From: Papilionanthe hookeriana x Papilionanthe teres
Taxonomy: Eukaryota > Streptophyta > Magnoliopsida > Asparagales > Orchidaceae
Assembly (NCBI GenBank): GCA_022702705.1
Contig: CM040428.1
Coordinates: 96,172,805 to 96,236,804 of the forward strand
DNA: 64,000 nt
Direction of reading: 5' to 3'
This document shows, piece after piece, positions 1 to 12,120 of the stretch (position 1 is its first letter; every line of letters begins with the position of its first letter). The notes below the pieces were generated by a model. It saw only the letters and a list, made by a program, of their open reading frames with translations, was not told where the DNA came from and did not search any database. The position numbers and the translations under genes were made by a program.

Positions 1-41
1 ACCCCTTTTTAAAATACAACAAAATCTAAAATATGTCGACA
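1..41 (+). mobile_element. 3' tail of an LTR, cut by window start
   Basis: The first 41 bases (ACCCCTTTTTAAAA, then ATATGTCGACA) match, in opposite orientation, the LTR end seen at 5087-5126 (ACCCCTTTTTAAAACACA, then ATATGTCGATA on the minus strand). That end is supported by a target-site duplication, so this is probably the last 41 bp of a related LTR on the plus strand, ending in CA. The next five bases, GTTGA, would be its duplication; the partner lies outside the window. Confidence 0.5.
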
Positions 42-1368
42 GTTGACCAAATGATTCAATTTGACCAAGTTTGACCAAGGTTAACCATTTTGACCGGGAT
101 TGATGAAATTGAATAAATTTTGTTAGCTCGACCAAATTTGACCAAAGTTGATCAGTTTGTTGTCTGTATTGACTAAATTTCTATTGTGGTATATATTAGG
201 TCATTTTAACTAAAATTTGACAAGTTAGGTCAAGGGTTGACATGGTCGTCATTATGGTGGTTAATGGGTCCAAAATTGACCATTTTGACCAAGTTTGACT
301 AATTTGACCAAAGTTGACCAGTTGACTATATTTGACTAATTTTGTGTTTAGGTTGACCAAATGGTCCATTTTGACCAATTTGGTGTCTGGCTTAACCAAA
401 GGATTCAATTTAATCAAGTTTGACCAAAGTTTACAATTTTAACCTAGGTTGACCAATTTGACCAAAGTTGACCAGTTTGACCAAATTTGACCAAAGTTTA
501 CTTGTTGGATGTATTTGTTGACCAAATGGTTATTGTGGAATTTATTAGGCCATTTTAACCAAAGTTTGACCTGTTAGGTCAAGGGTTGACCTGGTGGTCA
601 GGTGGTGGTCATTGGGTCCCAAATTGACCACTTTGACTAAGCTTGATTATTTTTACCAAAGTTAACTAGCTTAACCAAATTTAACCAATTTATTGTTTAG
701 GTTAATGAAATGGTCCATTTTCAACAATTTGGAGTCTAGATTGACCAAATGGTTCAATTTGACCCAGTTTTACTAATGTTAACCATTTTGACGAGGGTTG
801 ACCAATTTGACCAAACTTAACCAATTTGGTCAATTAAATATCTATATTGACCAAATCATTATTGTGGTAACTATTATGTCATTTTAACCAAAGTTTGACC
901 AGTTAGGTCAAGGTTGACCTTGTGGTCAACGTGGTGGTCATTGGGTCTATAAATGACCATTTTTACCAAGTTTGATTTATTTGACCAAAGTTGACCAGTT
1001 CGACAAAATTTGACCAATTTAGTTTTTACGTTGACTAAATTATCCATTTTGACCAATTTGGTGTCTAGGTTGACCAAATGGTTCAATTTGATTAAGTTTG
1101 ACCGAAGCTAACCATTTTGATCAAGGTTATCTAATTTGAGAAATGTTGACCAGTTTGACCAAATTTAGCCAATTTGGTCAATTGGATGTCTGTATTGACC
1201 AAATGGTTATTTTGGTAACCATTAGGTCATTTTAACCAAATTTTGACCAGTTAGGTCAATTATTGATCTTATTGTCAATGTGGTGGTCATTGGGTTCAAA
1301 ATTGACCATTTTAACCAAGTTTGACTAATTTACCTAAAGTTGACCAGTTTGACCAAATTTTACTTAAG
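42..1368. repeat. TTGACC satellite, left block (about 4 units)
   Basis: Dense TTGACC, TTGACT and GGTCAA motifs are arranged in a longer unit. The landmark GGTCATTGGGTCC or a variant recurs near 258, 608, 941 and 1282, giving a period of about 330-350 bp. Open frames here read LVKLVNFGQ-like peptides and are translations of the repeat, not genes. The block joins the T1 hairpin array at about 1366-1369. Confidence 0.9.
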
Positions 1369-4300
1369 TTGTTTACGATTTATTAATCAATTAATATTTT
1401 CCAAGTGTCATTTTGATTGACTATTATATGTCAGTTATGATTTGTTTATTTAAGTCTAATGTATTTTAAACCTAGAAAAATGAGTCAAGTTTATTTAGAT
1501 CTAATGTCTGTAAGATCGAATTAGACTTAAGAATTTTAGATTCAGTGACGTTTGAATCTAATGTTTTCGAGTTAAATCTAATATGAATTAGATTTAGGAA
1601 TTTAGATTCAATGTCTTTTGTATCTAAGTGTTTTGGATTAAGTCTAATATAAATTAGACTTGGGAATTCATATTCAGTGATGTTTGAATCTAATATTTTT
1701 GAGTTAAATCTAATATGAATTAGATTTAAGAATTTAGATTCAAATGTCTTTTGAATCTAAAGGTTTGGATTAAGTCTAACGTAAATTAGACTTGGGAATT
1801 TTGATTCAATGTTGTTCGAATCTAATATTTTCAATTTAAATCTTATATGAATTACATTTAGGAATTCAGATTCAATGTCTTTTGAATCTAAAGGCTTTAG
1901 ATTATGTCTAATGCAAATTAGACTTGAGAATTTAGATACAGTGTTTTTTGAATCTAATATTTTTGAGTTAAATCTAATATGAATTAGATTTAAAAATTTA
2001 GATTTAAATGCCTTTTGAATCTAAAGGTTTTGACTAAGTCTACATGTAAATTAGTCCTAATGTTGGTTGGACCTAAGGAAATTTGGTTAAGTCTAGTACA
2101 GGTTAGACTTAGTTTTTAGGTCCTGATGTCAGTTGGGCCTAAATATTTGATTGGGTTTGATTCAATTTAGATTTAATGTTGAGTGTAAGTTCAATGTAGG
2201 TTGAACCTAAGGTTGATGTTTGATTTAAGTTTAACTTTGGGTTGATCCTAAGTTAAATGTTTGATTTTAGGTTCAATGTGGATTGAATCCTAAGTAAAGG
2301 GTTTTGACTTATGTTCAACTTTGGGTTGATCTTATGTTAAATTTTTGGTTTATGTTCAATGTAATTTGAGCATAAGGTTAAAGATTATTTTTAAGTTCAA
2401 TTTAGGTAGGACCTAAAGTTGATTTAGATTCAATATGGATTGAACTGAAGGATTTGAAATTGTTCTAAGTCCAATGTAGATAGAATTTAAAATTTATTTA
2501 GGATTGATCCCAAGGAGTTGGAATGGTTCTAAGGCCAATGTGGATAGAACATAAGGTTGATTTAGAACTAATGTAAGTAGAATCTAAAATTGTTTTAGGT
2601 TTAATTTGAATCAAACCTAAAGTTTGATATGGTCATATGTTCAATGCATTCTGATCCAAATCAAGTATGATCTAAAGTTGGCTTAGGTTTAATATGAATT
2701 GAACCTAAGGTTTGAAATTATTCTAAGTCCAATGTGGGTAGGACTTAAGATTAATTTAGGTTTTAAAGTTTTAATTTGATTTGAGTTCAAGTTGGATTGA
2801 ACCTAAGAGTTTGATTTGATTTAAGTATTTGTTAGGTTAAACCTAAGTGTTTGATTTGATTTAGGTTCAATTGGGGTTGAACCTAAGAGTTTGATATAAT
2901 TTAAGGTATAATTAAACCTAACATAGATAAGGTTTAATTAGCTTTATTAGGTCTTGTTAGAGTTAGACCCAATTGGGGTCTATGTTGAATTAAGCCTAAT
3001 GTAAGTAAGGCATAATGTGGTTAGTTAGGTCTAATTAGGGTTAGATTTAATTGGGGTTTATTTATCTTAAGAGGTCAATTAGATCTAATTAGCGTTTAGA
3101 CCTAATTAAGGTTTAATTGTCTTAAGCCTAAAGTGATTAAGTTTTATTGTGATTAATTAGGTCTAATTAGGGATAGACATAATTAGGGTTTAGGTTTACT
3201 TAAGGCTAATGTATGTAAGGCTTAAGGAGATTAATTAGGTCTAATTAGGGTTAAACCTCGTTAGGGTTTAGATTTTATTTGGGTTCAATGTGTTGAACCC
3301 AAGGAATTAAGAGTTGACTCGAGTTTATTTTATTGAACCTAAGGTCTAAGTTGGTTTAGGTTGACTTATATTCAATTTTGGCTGAACCTAAGGTTTTGGT
3401 AGACATAGGTTCAATTTGTTTTGAAGCTAGAGTTTATGTCGAGTTAGATCCAATTTGAGTTGAATCTAAAGTTTTGTTGAGTTAGGTTCAATGTTGGTTG
3501 AACCTATAGGTTTGGTTAGGTTCAATGTAAGTTGAACCAAAGGTTAGGTTAAGTTAGGTTCAATGTAAGTTGAACCTAGAGGTTTGTTTAGGTTCAATTT
3601 AGGTTGAACCTAAAGTTCGGTTGAGTAAGGTTAAATGTAGATCAAACTTAAGGTTAGGATAACTTGGGTTCAAGTTAGGTTGAACCTAAGTTGAAAGTTG
3701 ATTTAGGTTCTTTGTAAGTTAAACCTAAGGTTTGATTGACTTGGGTTCAATTTAGGTTGAACCTAAGTTAAGGTTTGAGTTAGGTTCAATGTGGATTGAA
3801 CCTGGAGGTTTGGTTAACTTAGGTTTAAGTTAGGTTGAACATAAGTTAAGGTTTGAGTTAGGTTCAATGTGGGTTGAACCTAGAGGTTTGGTTAACTTGG
3901 GTTCAAGTTACATTCAATCTAAGTTAGAAATTTATTTAGGTTCAATATGGGTTGAACCTTAGGTTTGGTTAACTTGTGTTCAAATTAAGTTGAAACTAAG
4001 TTAGAAGTTGATTTAGGTTCAATATGGTTTGAACCTAAATTATAGGTTTGAAGATTTAAGTCTTATATGAATTAGGCTTACTTAGGTTTATAAGTTACTT
4101 AAGTTTAATGTAAGTAAGACTTAAGAGACTATCAAGTCTAATGGGGTTAGACTTAATTGAGGTTTTGGTATGATTAAACCTTAGTTAGTTAAGGTTCAGT
4201 GAGTTAATTAGGTCTAATAGGTTAGACCTAATTAGGTTTTAGGTTTTATTAAACCTTAGTTAGTTAAGGTTTAATGATTTAATTATGTATAATGTGTTAG

Positions 4301-5086
4301 ACCTAATTAGACTTTGGATTTGATTAAACCTTAGTTAGTTATGGTTTAATGATTTGATTAAGTCCAATGAGTTAGAGCTAATTAGAGTTTAGGTTTTATT
4401 AAACTGTAGTTAGTTAAAGTTTAATGATTTAATTAAGTCCAATAGGTTAGACTTAATTAGGGTTTAGATTTGATTAAACCATAGTTAGTTAAGGTATAAT
4501 GGCTAAATTAGATCTAATGGGTTAGACCTAATTATAGTTTAGATTTGATTAAACCACAGTTAATTATGGTTTAATGATTTAATTAAGTCTGAGGGGTTAG
4601 ACCTAATAAGGATTTAAAATGGTCTAAAGCTTAGTTAGTTAAGGTTTAATAGTTTAATTAGGTCCAGTAGGTTGGACTAATAATAGTTTAAATTTGATTA
4701 AACTTTAGTTGGTTAATGTTTAATGATTCAGTCAAGTCTAATGGGTTAGACCTAATTAGGGTTTAAATTTGAATAAACCTTTGTTATTAAGGTTTAATGA
4801 TTTAATTAAGTCTAATGGTTAGACTTAATTAGGGTTTAGGTTTGTTAAACCTTAGTTAGTTAAGGTTTAATGGTTTTATTAGGTCTAATGGGTTAGAAAT
4901 AATTATAGTTTAGGTTTGATTAAACCTTAGTTAATTAAGGTTTAATGATTTTATTAGGTCAAATGGGTTAGACCTACTTACGGTTTAGATTTGATTACAC
5001 CTTAGTTAAGTTTAATAATTTAATTAGGTCTAATGGTTTAGTCCTAATTTGGGTTAAATTTTGATTAAACTTTAGTTATTTAAGGT
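1369..5086 (-). repeat. T1 3' LTR, distal half: tandem hairpin array
   Basis: This matches 36663-40860 in the same order, beginning with GTTGTTTACGATTTATTAA in both. It is a series of short inverted repeats: TAGATTCAA/TTGAATCTA and AAATCTAAT/ATTAGATTT pairs at about 1490-2050, GTTCAA/TTGAAC pairs at about 2150-2900 and 3290-4030, GGTCTAA/TTAGACC pairs at 2900-3290, and TTAAACCTTA/TAAGGTTTAA pairs with TCTAATGGGTTAGA at 4050-5085. Stems are 6-10 bp with 4-8 nt loops, usually containing ATG or TGT. No coding sequence is seen. N1 interrupts it at 5087. Confidence 0.85.
5082..5086. repeat. Target-site duplication of N1, left copy (AAGGT)
   Basis: AAGGT here is repeated at 13722-13726. Removing the insertion and one copy restores the TTTAAGGTTTAATGG phase typical of the surrounding array. 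Confidence 0.85.
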
Positions 5087-5163
5087 TATCGACATATTTT
5101 TAGGTTATGTGTTTTAAAAAGGGGTCGCCTACAGAAATTGTTTGCGAATTTTTAGATTTTAAG

Positions 5164-5164
<1 letters not shown>

Positions 5165-5228
<64 letters not shown>
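5165..5228. repeat. (TA)32 microsatellite
   Basis: An uninterrupted run of 32 TA dinucleotides near the end of N1. It creates a spurious IYIYIY reading frame on the minus strand. Confidence 0.98.
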
Positions 5229-5231
<3 letters not shown>

Positions 5232-8200
5232 TGAAAATTAGCATTTGATTTTTGAAAATAATTTTTAATTTTGAAAAATTTAAGATATGAAATCAATCCG
5301 ATCTCACATCCCAAATAGTTTATATAAACGAGCACCACACCACAAATCGTGTATCTATCCCGAATAATAGACACACTGCTTGATGATGGGGCTCGATTAA
5401 ATAAACTAGAAGATTTGTGACATCCATTTGGTCTGCGAACCAATTTTATAAGCCAACATGTTCCCCTGTTTAATATAAAGGAATTAAACAGGGTTTATAT
5501 TACCTTGGTTCTTAAAGTTTTCTATAAGGGTAAGCTCTTATAGTTAATTACATCTTAAATGTCCGAAGACACTCAAGAAAACTCTCGATAATGATCAGTG
5601 TTTTTGCTCTCAAGAATTTCAAAGTTTAAGGTTTTCAAACAATTGAACTTTGGAAATTTCAATAGGGAATAGCTCAAATTTGGAACAGTTTATTTTAAGA
5701 ATCTAAAGGAAGAGAAGTAGGGGATGTCATGGACCCAAAGTGGACTTCGGTGACTTCCCAACTATCCTATGGTTTGGCTTCAATTTGAGAGAATTATTTA
5801 ATGTTTCATTCCTGTCAATTTTAATTAATTAGGATATATATATTTATATGACATAATCATACAAATAGCCTCAAAGATATGAGGGTTTAAGTCGTACCAA
5901 ACGACTTCCTCGGAGTCCTAAGACCAGTTAGGGCTTAATTTGCATAATATGATTATGGAAATGCCTAACGAAAAGTTGAGGATTTATGTTGCACTAGGCA
6001 AACTACCATGAAATCCTATGGCTTGGTTATTTAAACTAAAGAATGGTTTTGGTGATGTAGTCGCAAGTTTTGCTGTTGACGATGGTCGTGCTGCCCTCGA
6101 AGTCGTGCTCCGTGCTCCACGTCGTAGCAAGGTTGCAGTTTTAGAAGTTGAAAATCAGGAGTTGAGAGAAGTGTTTTGGTTTAGAAAAGTCTTAAGGTTC
6201 AAATTTCTTAATGTTTTAAATAAAACAAATCTTAAAGTTGATTAAACAGAACCGATTAAGATCCCACGGTTCCGTCATCCCGGCACTGTTATTTTCATCA
6301 GATTCACTTGGTCCAAATGAATTTGCTAAACTCAACTGAATGAGTTCCGCACTTTGATTTAGACCGTAGGAAATCTCATTAGCAACACGTGGGTTACATA
6401 ATCCGAGGGATTCCTGATCATCCAACGAGACGTTTTAATTTAGTTGTAGTTGTAGTTTTGTTGTTCTGTTTGTGATTAAATTTTAAGTTGTTTTATATTT
6501 TAAATGTTGTGGCGGTAAAGTTTATATTGTATTGATTTTAATTTAGTTTTGGGTTTCAGTTTTGTGGCTATCCTAAAGGTTTTAGTTTCATGCAGGGTGA
6601 CATTCTTGTTTAACATGCAAAAGAAGTAAAGTGCAGTGCAGGTAAATAAATCGCAATAAAATAAAAGCGTACCTAGAGGGTCTTCTCGTCATTCCCGGTT
6701 GCACTTAAAACACATGTCAGAGTATTTAAATATTTGCAACAAGTACCAAGGTAAAGCTAAGGGATGTTTCTGGTTGTCTACCAAAATCCTAATCATATCA
6801 CTAGTCAATTCCTATGACATCTAGGTCCTTGTATTTTGTTAAGGATGATTTTCTTCACCAAAGAACAATTAAGTTTAATTATTTTTCTAAAACACATCAT
6901 CATATTGAGAAAGTGTTCAAGACGAATCCTGAACATCATTTCAATACTTTTGAGATTATTTCTAGTCCAGATGAATTTCATTGTACAGGTGAATTTAATC
7001 ATCCAAAAATTTAGTTAAATTTTGTTTCTTGCTTAGTGAACATGGACATTTGATTATCCGATGAGTAAAGTGACATTTCACTTAATGCTTCATTTAAGAG
7101 TTATGACAATGAAAATCTTTAAGGGTAACTTGGTTCATTAAAGATTTTAACCAATCTTAATTAAAGTTTTGAGTTGAAGATTTAAAGTGATTTTGAATTG
7201 ATTATAAAGTTTTAGTTGGTCCGTTTAGGTGTTTTAAATCATTTTGAGTTGAAAAAGTGTTCAAGCGGTTTAATTTAATTAAACCTTTATGTTTTAAATG
7301 ATTTTAATATTTTAGGTTAATTTTAATGTTTTAAAAAATGATTTAATTTATGTTGTTTTAATCATGAACTGTTCTAGGTTAATCTTTGATATTTCAAATT
7401 ATTTAAGTTGAAAGAGGTGCTTAGATTATTTAATTTCATTAAATTTTATTGATTCAAATTTGGCTTAAATTAATCATAGTTCTTTAGCTTAAGTCTAATT
7501 GGTTTGGTTTTCACTTTTTTTTTTTGTTAATAATTCTTTTGAGATTAATTTTTATGTTTCAAATTTGTTTTAAGTTTGTTTCCAAGTGATTTCAAACTAG
7601 TTTTAATGTTTTAGATTTATTTTATTTTGATTATTAAATCATTTAATGTTTTAAGCTTTAACTTAATTAAAAATTCTCTCCCTTTTTAATCATTAATTTT
7701 TTATCATTATTTCTCTCTAGTTAATTAAAATCTGAATATTATTGGAGTGATTCATTTAGTGATTTTAAAATTAAAGAATAGATATCTTCTTAAATCATAT
7801 CCCTAATCCTAATAATCCAAACTTTAATTATTCTCCCAAAATTTAAATGATTTAATTAATTAAGGTTCCATTTTGATATTTTAAAAGTGATTAATGGGTT
7901 TCTACCTTTTAATTCCCTAAGTTTCAATCATCCAAGAGAAAATTAAGATCGAATATTTTACCCTCCCTTTGATTAAGCCTAAAATATTAATTAGGGTTAA
8001 AATCCCTTAATTATCTTTATCCCTCTTAAGCTTATTCACTTCATAACTCACTAAATTGAGCTCAAATGAACTTGAAATTCTTATGTCACCTTACTCACAT
8101 GTCAACTTAGACATTAGAGGAGAAAATATGAATTTTATGTTTTTAATTTAATTTATATAATTATCTTAATGAAAAATAGGCATTTTCAATGAAAATTCAA

Positions 8201-8250
8201 CAACATGACCAAGGTAAATTTTCTGTCCTTAAAAAAATTATGGGATGTTC
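5229..8250 (-). other. N1 non-coding LTR sequence
   Basis: About 3 kb without a convincing gene. 5229-6700 is mixed-composition sequence with patches similar to the inner end of the T1 5' LTR. A 75-codon plus-strand frame at 6018-6245 is not recognisable and is probably chance. 7020-8200 is very AT-rich and built from loose variants of TTTTAAATGATTTTAA. A possible LTR-like start (TGTTGAATTTTC, minus strand) lies near 8203, right beside the end of the pol fragment, and may be the junction of the captured piece. Confidence 0.6.
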
Positions 8251-9780
8251 TTACTGACCAGAGGACCACTTAGACCAATTTTGGTGATTTTTTGAATTAT
8301 TTTTCTTCATTAAGTATTTGATAGCGGAATGATCAGTATGCACAACACATTTAGTTCCAATTAAATATGATCTAAATTTATCAAAGGCAAATACTATAGC
8401 TAATAACTCTTTCTCAGTAGTGGTATAATTAATTTGAGCTTCATTAAGAGTTTTACTAGCATAATAAATTACTTTGAAAATTTTATCATATTTTTGACCC
8501 AAAACAGCACCAATGGCATAATCACTAGCATCACACATTAATTCAAAAAGTTTGTCCCAATTTGGTGAAATTATTACAGGTGCAGTGATTAATTTTTCTT
8601 TTAATGTTTCAAAGGCTTTATGGCAATCATCATCAAAAATAAAAATTGCATCCTTTTCCAGCAAACGGCCTCAAGGTTTTGTAATCTTTGAAAAATCTTT
8701 TTGATGTAACGCCTGTAGAATCCAACATGTCCTAAAAAACTTCTAATTCCCCTTACATTGGTTGGGCAAGGTAAATTAGATATAACTTGAATTTTTACAG
8801 GATCTACCTCCAAACCTTTTTCTGAAATTCGATGTCCCAAAAAAACTCCTCCTCGCTACCATAAATTGGCATTTTTCCCAATTAAGGACCAAATTAGTCT
8901 CTTCACAGCGTTTTAGAACTTTAGATAGATGTTCTAAACATGATTCAAACGAAATTCCAAACGCTGAAAAGTCATCCATAAAAACTTCAATCCCTATTTC
9001 AATTAAATCACAAAAAATAGCCATCATACATCTCTGAAATGTAGCAAGGGCATTGCAAAAACCAAAGGGCATTCTTCTAAAAGCAAACGTACCAAAGGAC
9101 TGGTAAACTTAGTTTTCTCTTGATCCTTAGGAGCAATTTGAATTTGGTGGTAACCAGTATATCCATCCAGAAAATAAAAGTATTTATGCCCAGCCAGTTT
9201 ATCCAACATTTGATCTTAAAAAGGGAGTGGAAAATGATCTTTCCTTGTGGCAAGGTTTTAATTTTCTATATTCAATGCATATTCGTCACCCTGTAATTTG
9301 TCTTGTTGGTATCATTTCATTCTTTTCATTAACAATCACAGTTACTCCTCCTTTCTTAGGAACACAATGAATAGGACTAACCCATGCACTATCTGAAATA
9401 GGGTAGATAATTCCAGCATCTAACCACTTTAAAATTTCTTTCTTAACAACTTCTTTCATGATAGGATTTAATGTCCATTTGGGATCAGCCCGCTGTTTGC
9501 TATGATCTTCCATAAGAATTCTATGCATACAAATTAAAGGACTGATTCCTTTAATATCAGCAATTGTAAATCCAAAGACTTTCTTGTGCTTCTTCAGAAT
9601 TCAAGCAAACTCTCTTCTTCTTTTTCAGTTAATTAAGAGGAAATTATAACAGGCAAGGTTGAGGATTTACCTAGAAAAACATACTTCAAATGATCAGGAA
9701 GCATTTTTCTCAGGTTCAGGAGGTTTTTCAATTGATGGACCATAATATTTATCTTTTTCAGTCATATCCAACAATTTAAA
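8251..9780 (-). pseudogene. Athila-type reverse transcriptase-RNase H, broken
   Basis: This is the pol part of a Ty3/gypsy polyprotein, which would copy element RNA into DNA in virus-like particles. Reading from 9780 down, the order is: a linker (LPDHLKYVFLG); the start of RT (HKKVFGFTIADIKG, CMHRILMED); the palm region with GYHQIQIAPKDQEKTKF; the catalytic box as FMDDF (family Y/F-x-DD); the thumb side with LNWEKCQFM and GHRISEKGLEVDP; then RNase H with its acidic residues in CDASDYAIGAVLGQ, TEKELLAIVFAFDKF and VHTDHS. The pieces lie in different frames (8251-8664, 8601-8840, 8776-9072, 9024-9209, 9286-9600), so there are at least four frameshifts and also stops. Homology stops just after RNase H and no integrase follows. 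It is non-functional. The family call is firm; Athila is favoured by the CMHRILMED region and the linked protease. Confidence 0.92.
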
Positions 9781-9909
9781 ACTTTCACGAACATGCTTTA
9801 AATCTTTTTCTTAAAAATCTTCAGAATCAAATAACTCCTCTTCTTGCTTATATTCAAATTCTTCTCTTTCAGCTTTCTCTTCATAAGTTGATTTGGAATG
9901 GCATTCACT

Positions 9910-10530
9910 TTAATATTCGATAACAACCATCCTAAAACACTCATCTTCTTTACCTCTTGCAGGATATTTCATCGATTTTGAAATATTAAATGTAACAGTC
10001 TGATCATTAACCCTCATCATTAATTCCCCTTTTTGCACATTTATCATGGCTATGCCTGTTGCTAGAAAAGGTATCCCTAAAATTATGGTTATCTCTTTAT
10101 CTTCCTCCATATCTAACACAATGAAATCCACAGGAAAAATAAATTGATCCACTCATGTTCTATAACTCTTTTAGGATATGTGATCAAACAATATGCTAAT
10201 TATAGAGTTACAGTAGTCAGAGTTATTTCTCCTAGTCCCAGGCTTTTGAATATTGATAGAGGTATAAGGTTAATGCTAGCACCCGAATCACATAAAGCTT
10301 TTCCACAGAATCTTTCTCCGATTGCACATGGAATTGTGAAACTACCAGGATCTTTAAGTTTTTCAGGAAGCTTTTGCTGAATTATCGCACTGCACTCCTC
10401 ACTAAGTGCAACAGTCTCATTTTCTTCAAACTTCTTTTTATTAAGAATATCCTTCATAAAATTTTGCATAGCTTGGCATTTGTTCTAGGGCTTTAGCAAA
10501 TGGAATATTGATGGTAAGCTTCTTTAATAT
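9910..10530 (-). pseudogene. Athila-type aspartic protease, broken
   Basis: The retroelement protease processes Gag-Pol. The active-site block reads CDSGASINLIPLS in the frame 10469-10200, with the canonical D-S-G; A1 and A2 in this window have D-L-G there. The second half, FIFPVDFIVLDMEED and ILGIPFLATG, with the flap and C-terminal part, is in the frame 10152-9910, so at least one frameshift lies near 10150-10200. Upstream residues FTIPCAIGERFCGKALC are the usual start of the domain. It lies between the gag end and RT, as expected for one polyprotein, and is not functional. Confidence 0.9.
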
Positions 10531-10548
10531 CTCCAAGAATTTTGAAAA

Positions 10549-11046
10549 TTATTTATCCAACTTTTGTTGACGAAGTCTCTGAGGAAATGGAGGTGGTGGT
10601 TTTTCTAAATCAACCTTAGGTGGAGAAATAGGTCTTCCAAAACCTTTTGGAGCATACTCTTTAGGTCTTTCAATCTCTTCTTTCTCTACTTCAATTTCTT
10701 TTTTAATTCTACCTTCCAATTCTTTTCCACTTCTCAGTTGAATTGCTTTCACTTGTTCTTTATTCTTTTCTCTTGGATTCACTTCAGTAATACTTAGAAG
10801 CATTCCATGGGATCTAATACTTAAGGCATTTACAATTTGTTCCAATTGATTTTCAATGTTTCGATGGTTGCTCCTTGAATCTGTAATTGATTTCCCCTAT
10901 GTGATACTACTTCTTCCATAGACAAATTCTTCTCCTTATTTTGTAAAGCATTATTATAACCTGAAGGATAAGTTAATCTATTATTATTACCTTGGTTGTT
11001 CCAATTCCCCAATGGGTTTACTTAGGTGTTCCCCCATTGTTGAATT
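10549..11046 (-). pseudogene. Athila-type gag C-terminal part, truncated
   Basis: This is the asparagine-rich and charged tail of the capsid protein. GNWNNQGNNN near 11010 is followed by a stretch rich in Lys and Glu (AIQLRSGKELEGRIKKE), then KPPPPFPQRLRQQKLDK, a proline motif also present at the same place in A1 and A2. Two frames (11012-10830 and 10845-10549) show a frameshift, and there is a TAA a few codons before GNWNN. Similarity fades at about 11046, so the capsid core is missing. I see no CCHC zinc knuckle. Confidence 0.88.
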
Positions 11047-12120
11047 GCCTAGGTGTGATTTCCTCCAAACCTGATTTGGTGTTTTCACGTCTGGAACAAA
11101 TGGCTAGCCTGGTGAGGGGGCTTTTGCTAGGGAACTTCTTCTCTTGGTCTGGTGAAGGTGTATAGCTAATCAATTTGAAGATTGACTCATTGTGGTAAAG
11201 TGTCCTGGTTTTGGGCTTGAGATTGAGCTCAGAAATTGAGCTCACAGAGGGGATTTTAGGGCTGGATTTCACTGGGGATTAACTGCTCTAGGTTAGGGGA
11301 AGAGTTTGGAGCAATTTTGGCAGAGTTTTGGTAAGGTTAATTTCAGCACCTCCTATGGCCGTGAGCTGGTAGGTTTAAATAGGCATGGCCATGGGGCTTA
11401 TCAGGACATGCCAAGAGTTAGGATCAGCTGTTTAGGGGAGGAGAAGAAGGGCTGTGAAGTTCAATTGGGTTGGGACAGCTCCGCAAACTCAAAGTTGAAA
11501 TTTTGGCTCACATGGAGCTCTCGGCCATGGGGTTTTCCGGTGACTGGGGTGGTGCTCCGAACAGGGTCAGGCCACCATCTGACTCAGTGAGTCTAGGGAT
11601 TGCGTTTTGTACAAACAATTGGCATTGGCCATGTCTAAAGGAGTTGATTTAAATGGAATGGGGAAAGAGTGTATTTTGGGCTCATTTTGGTTAACTCATG
11701 CATTTGGGTTTGGTGAACCCACCAAGGCCTAATTTTGGGGTGAAAGAAATCAGCAGGGTCAGCCAAGAGAAGGTGGTGAGGTTCCCTATCCATGGTGAGG
11801 TGGCTAACTTGGAATAGAGTGTGACATGAATGAGGTTAAAAAGGATTAGTGAAGGATTAAGAAAGTGCCTCCTCCTTTTGCCATTAATGGCTTCGTGAGG
11901 TGGAAAGTGGCTCCTATGGCTTGCATATGGCTTATGCATGGTTCAATGGCTCCATAAGGCTTGGGGCAAGGCTTGGTCAATTTCATGGAAAAAGGTTTCT
12001 GAATTTTTTGGTATTTAGGGATGATTTTGGCATGAGGCTTGATTTGGAATCGTTTGATTATGAAATTATAACTTAGGGGGTAATTTTGATTAAAGGTATG
12101 ACAAATGAAAATGTCATGTT
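11047..12120 (-). other. N1 sequence of unknown origin, GC-richer patch
   Basis: Composition changes right after the gag fragment. 11090-11640 is clearly richer in G+C than the rest of the window. Plus-strand frames of 94 and 60 codons (11306-11590, 11470-11652) and a minus frame of 82 codons (11691-11939) show no motif that I recognise and overlap one another. I treat it as LTR or unidentified transposon sequence; a captured host gene fragment cannot be excluded. Confidence 0.4.

Noticed and set aside
1..5126. DNA transposon with terminal inverted repeats at 1-41 and 5087-5126
   Set aside because: The right end is explained by N1 with its own AAGGT duplication at 5082/13722, and the left end by a related LTR tail.
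5159..5443. 94-codon minus frame ending in IYIYIY
   Set aside because: Driven by the (TA)32 run; the rest has no recognisable motif.
6018..6245. 75-codon plus frame MAWLFKLKNGFGDVV
   Set aside because: No recognised family, antisense to N1, no homologous frame in the corresponding T1 LTR zone.
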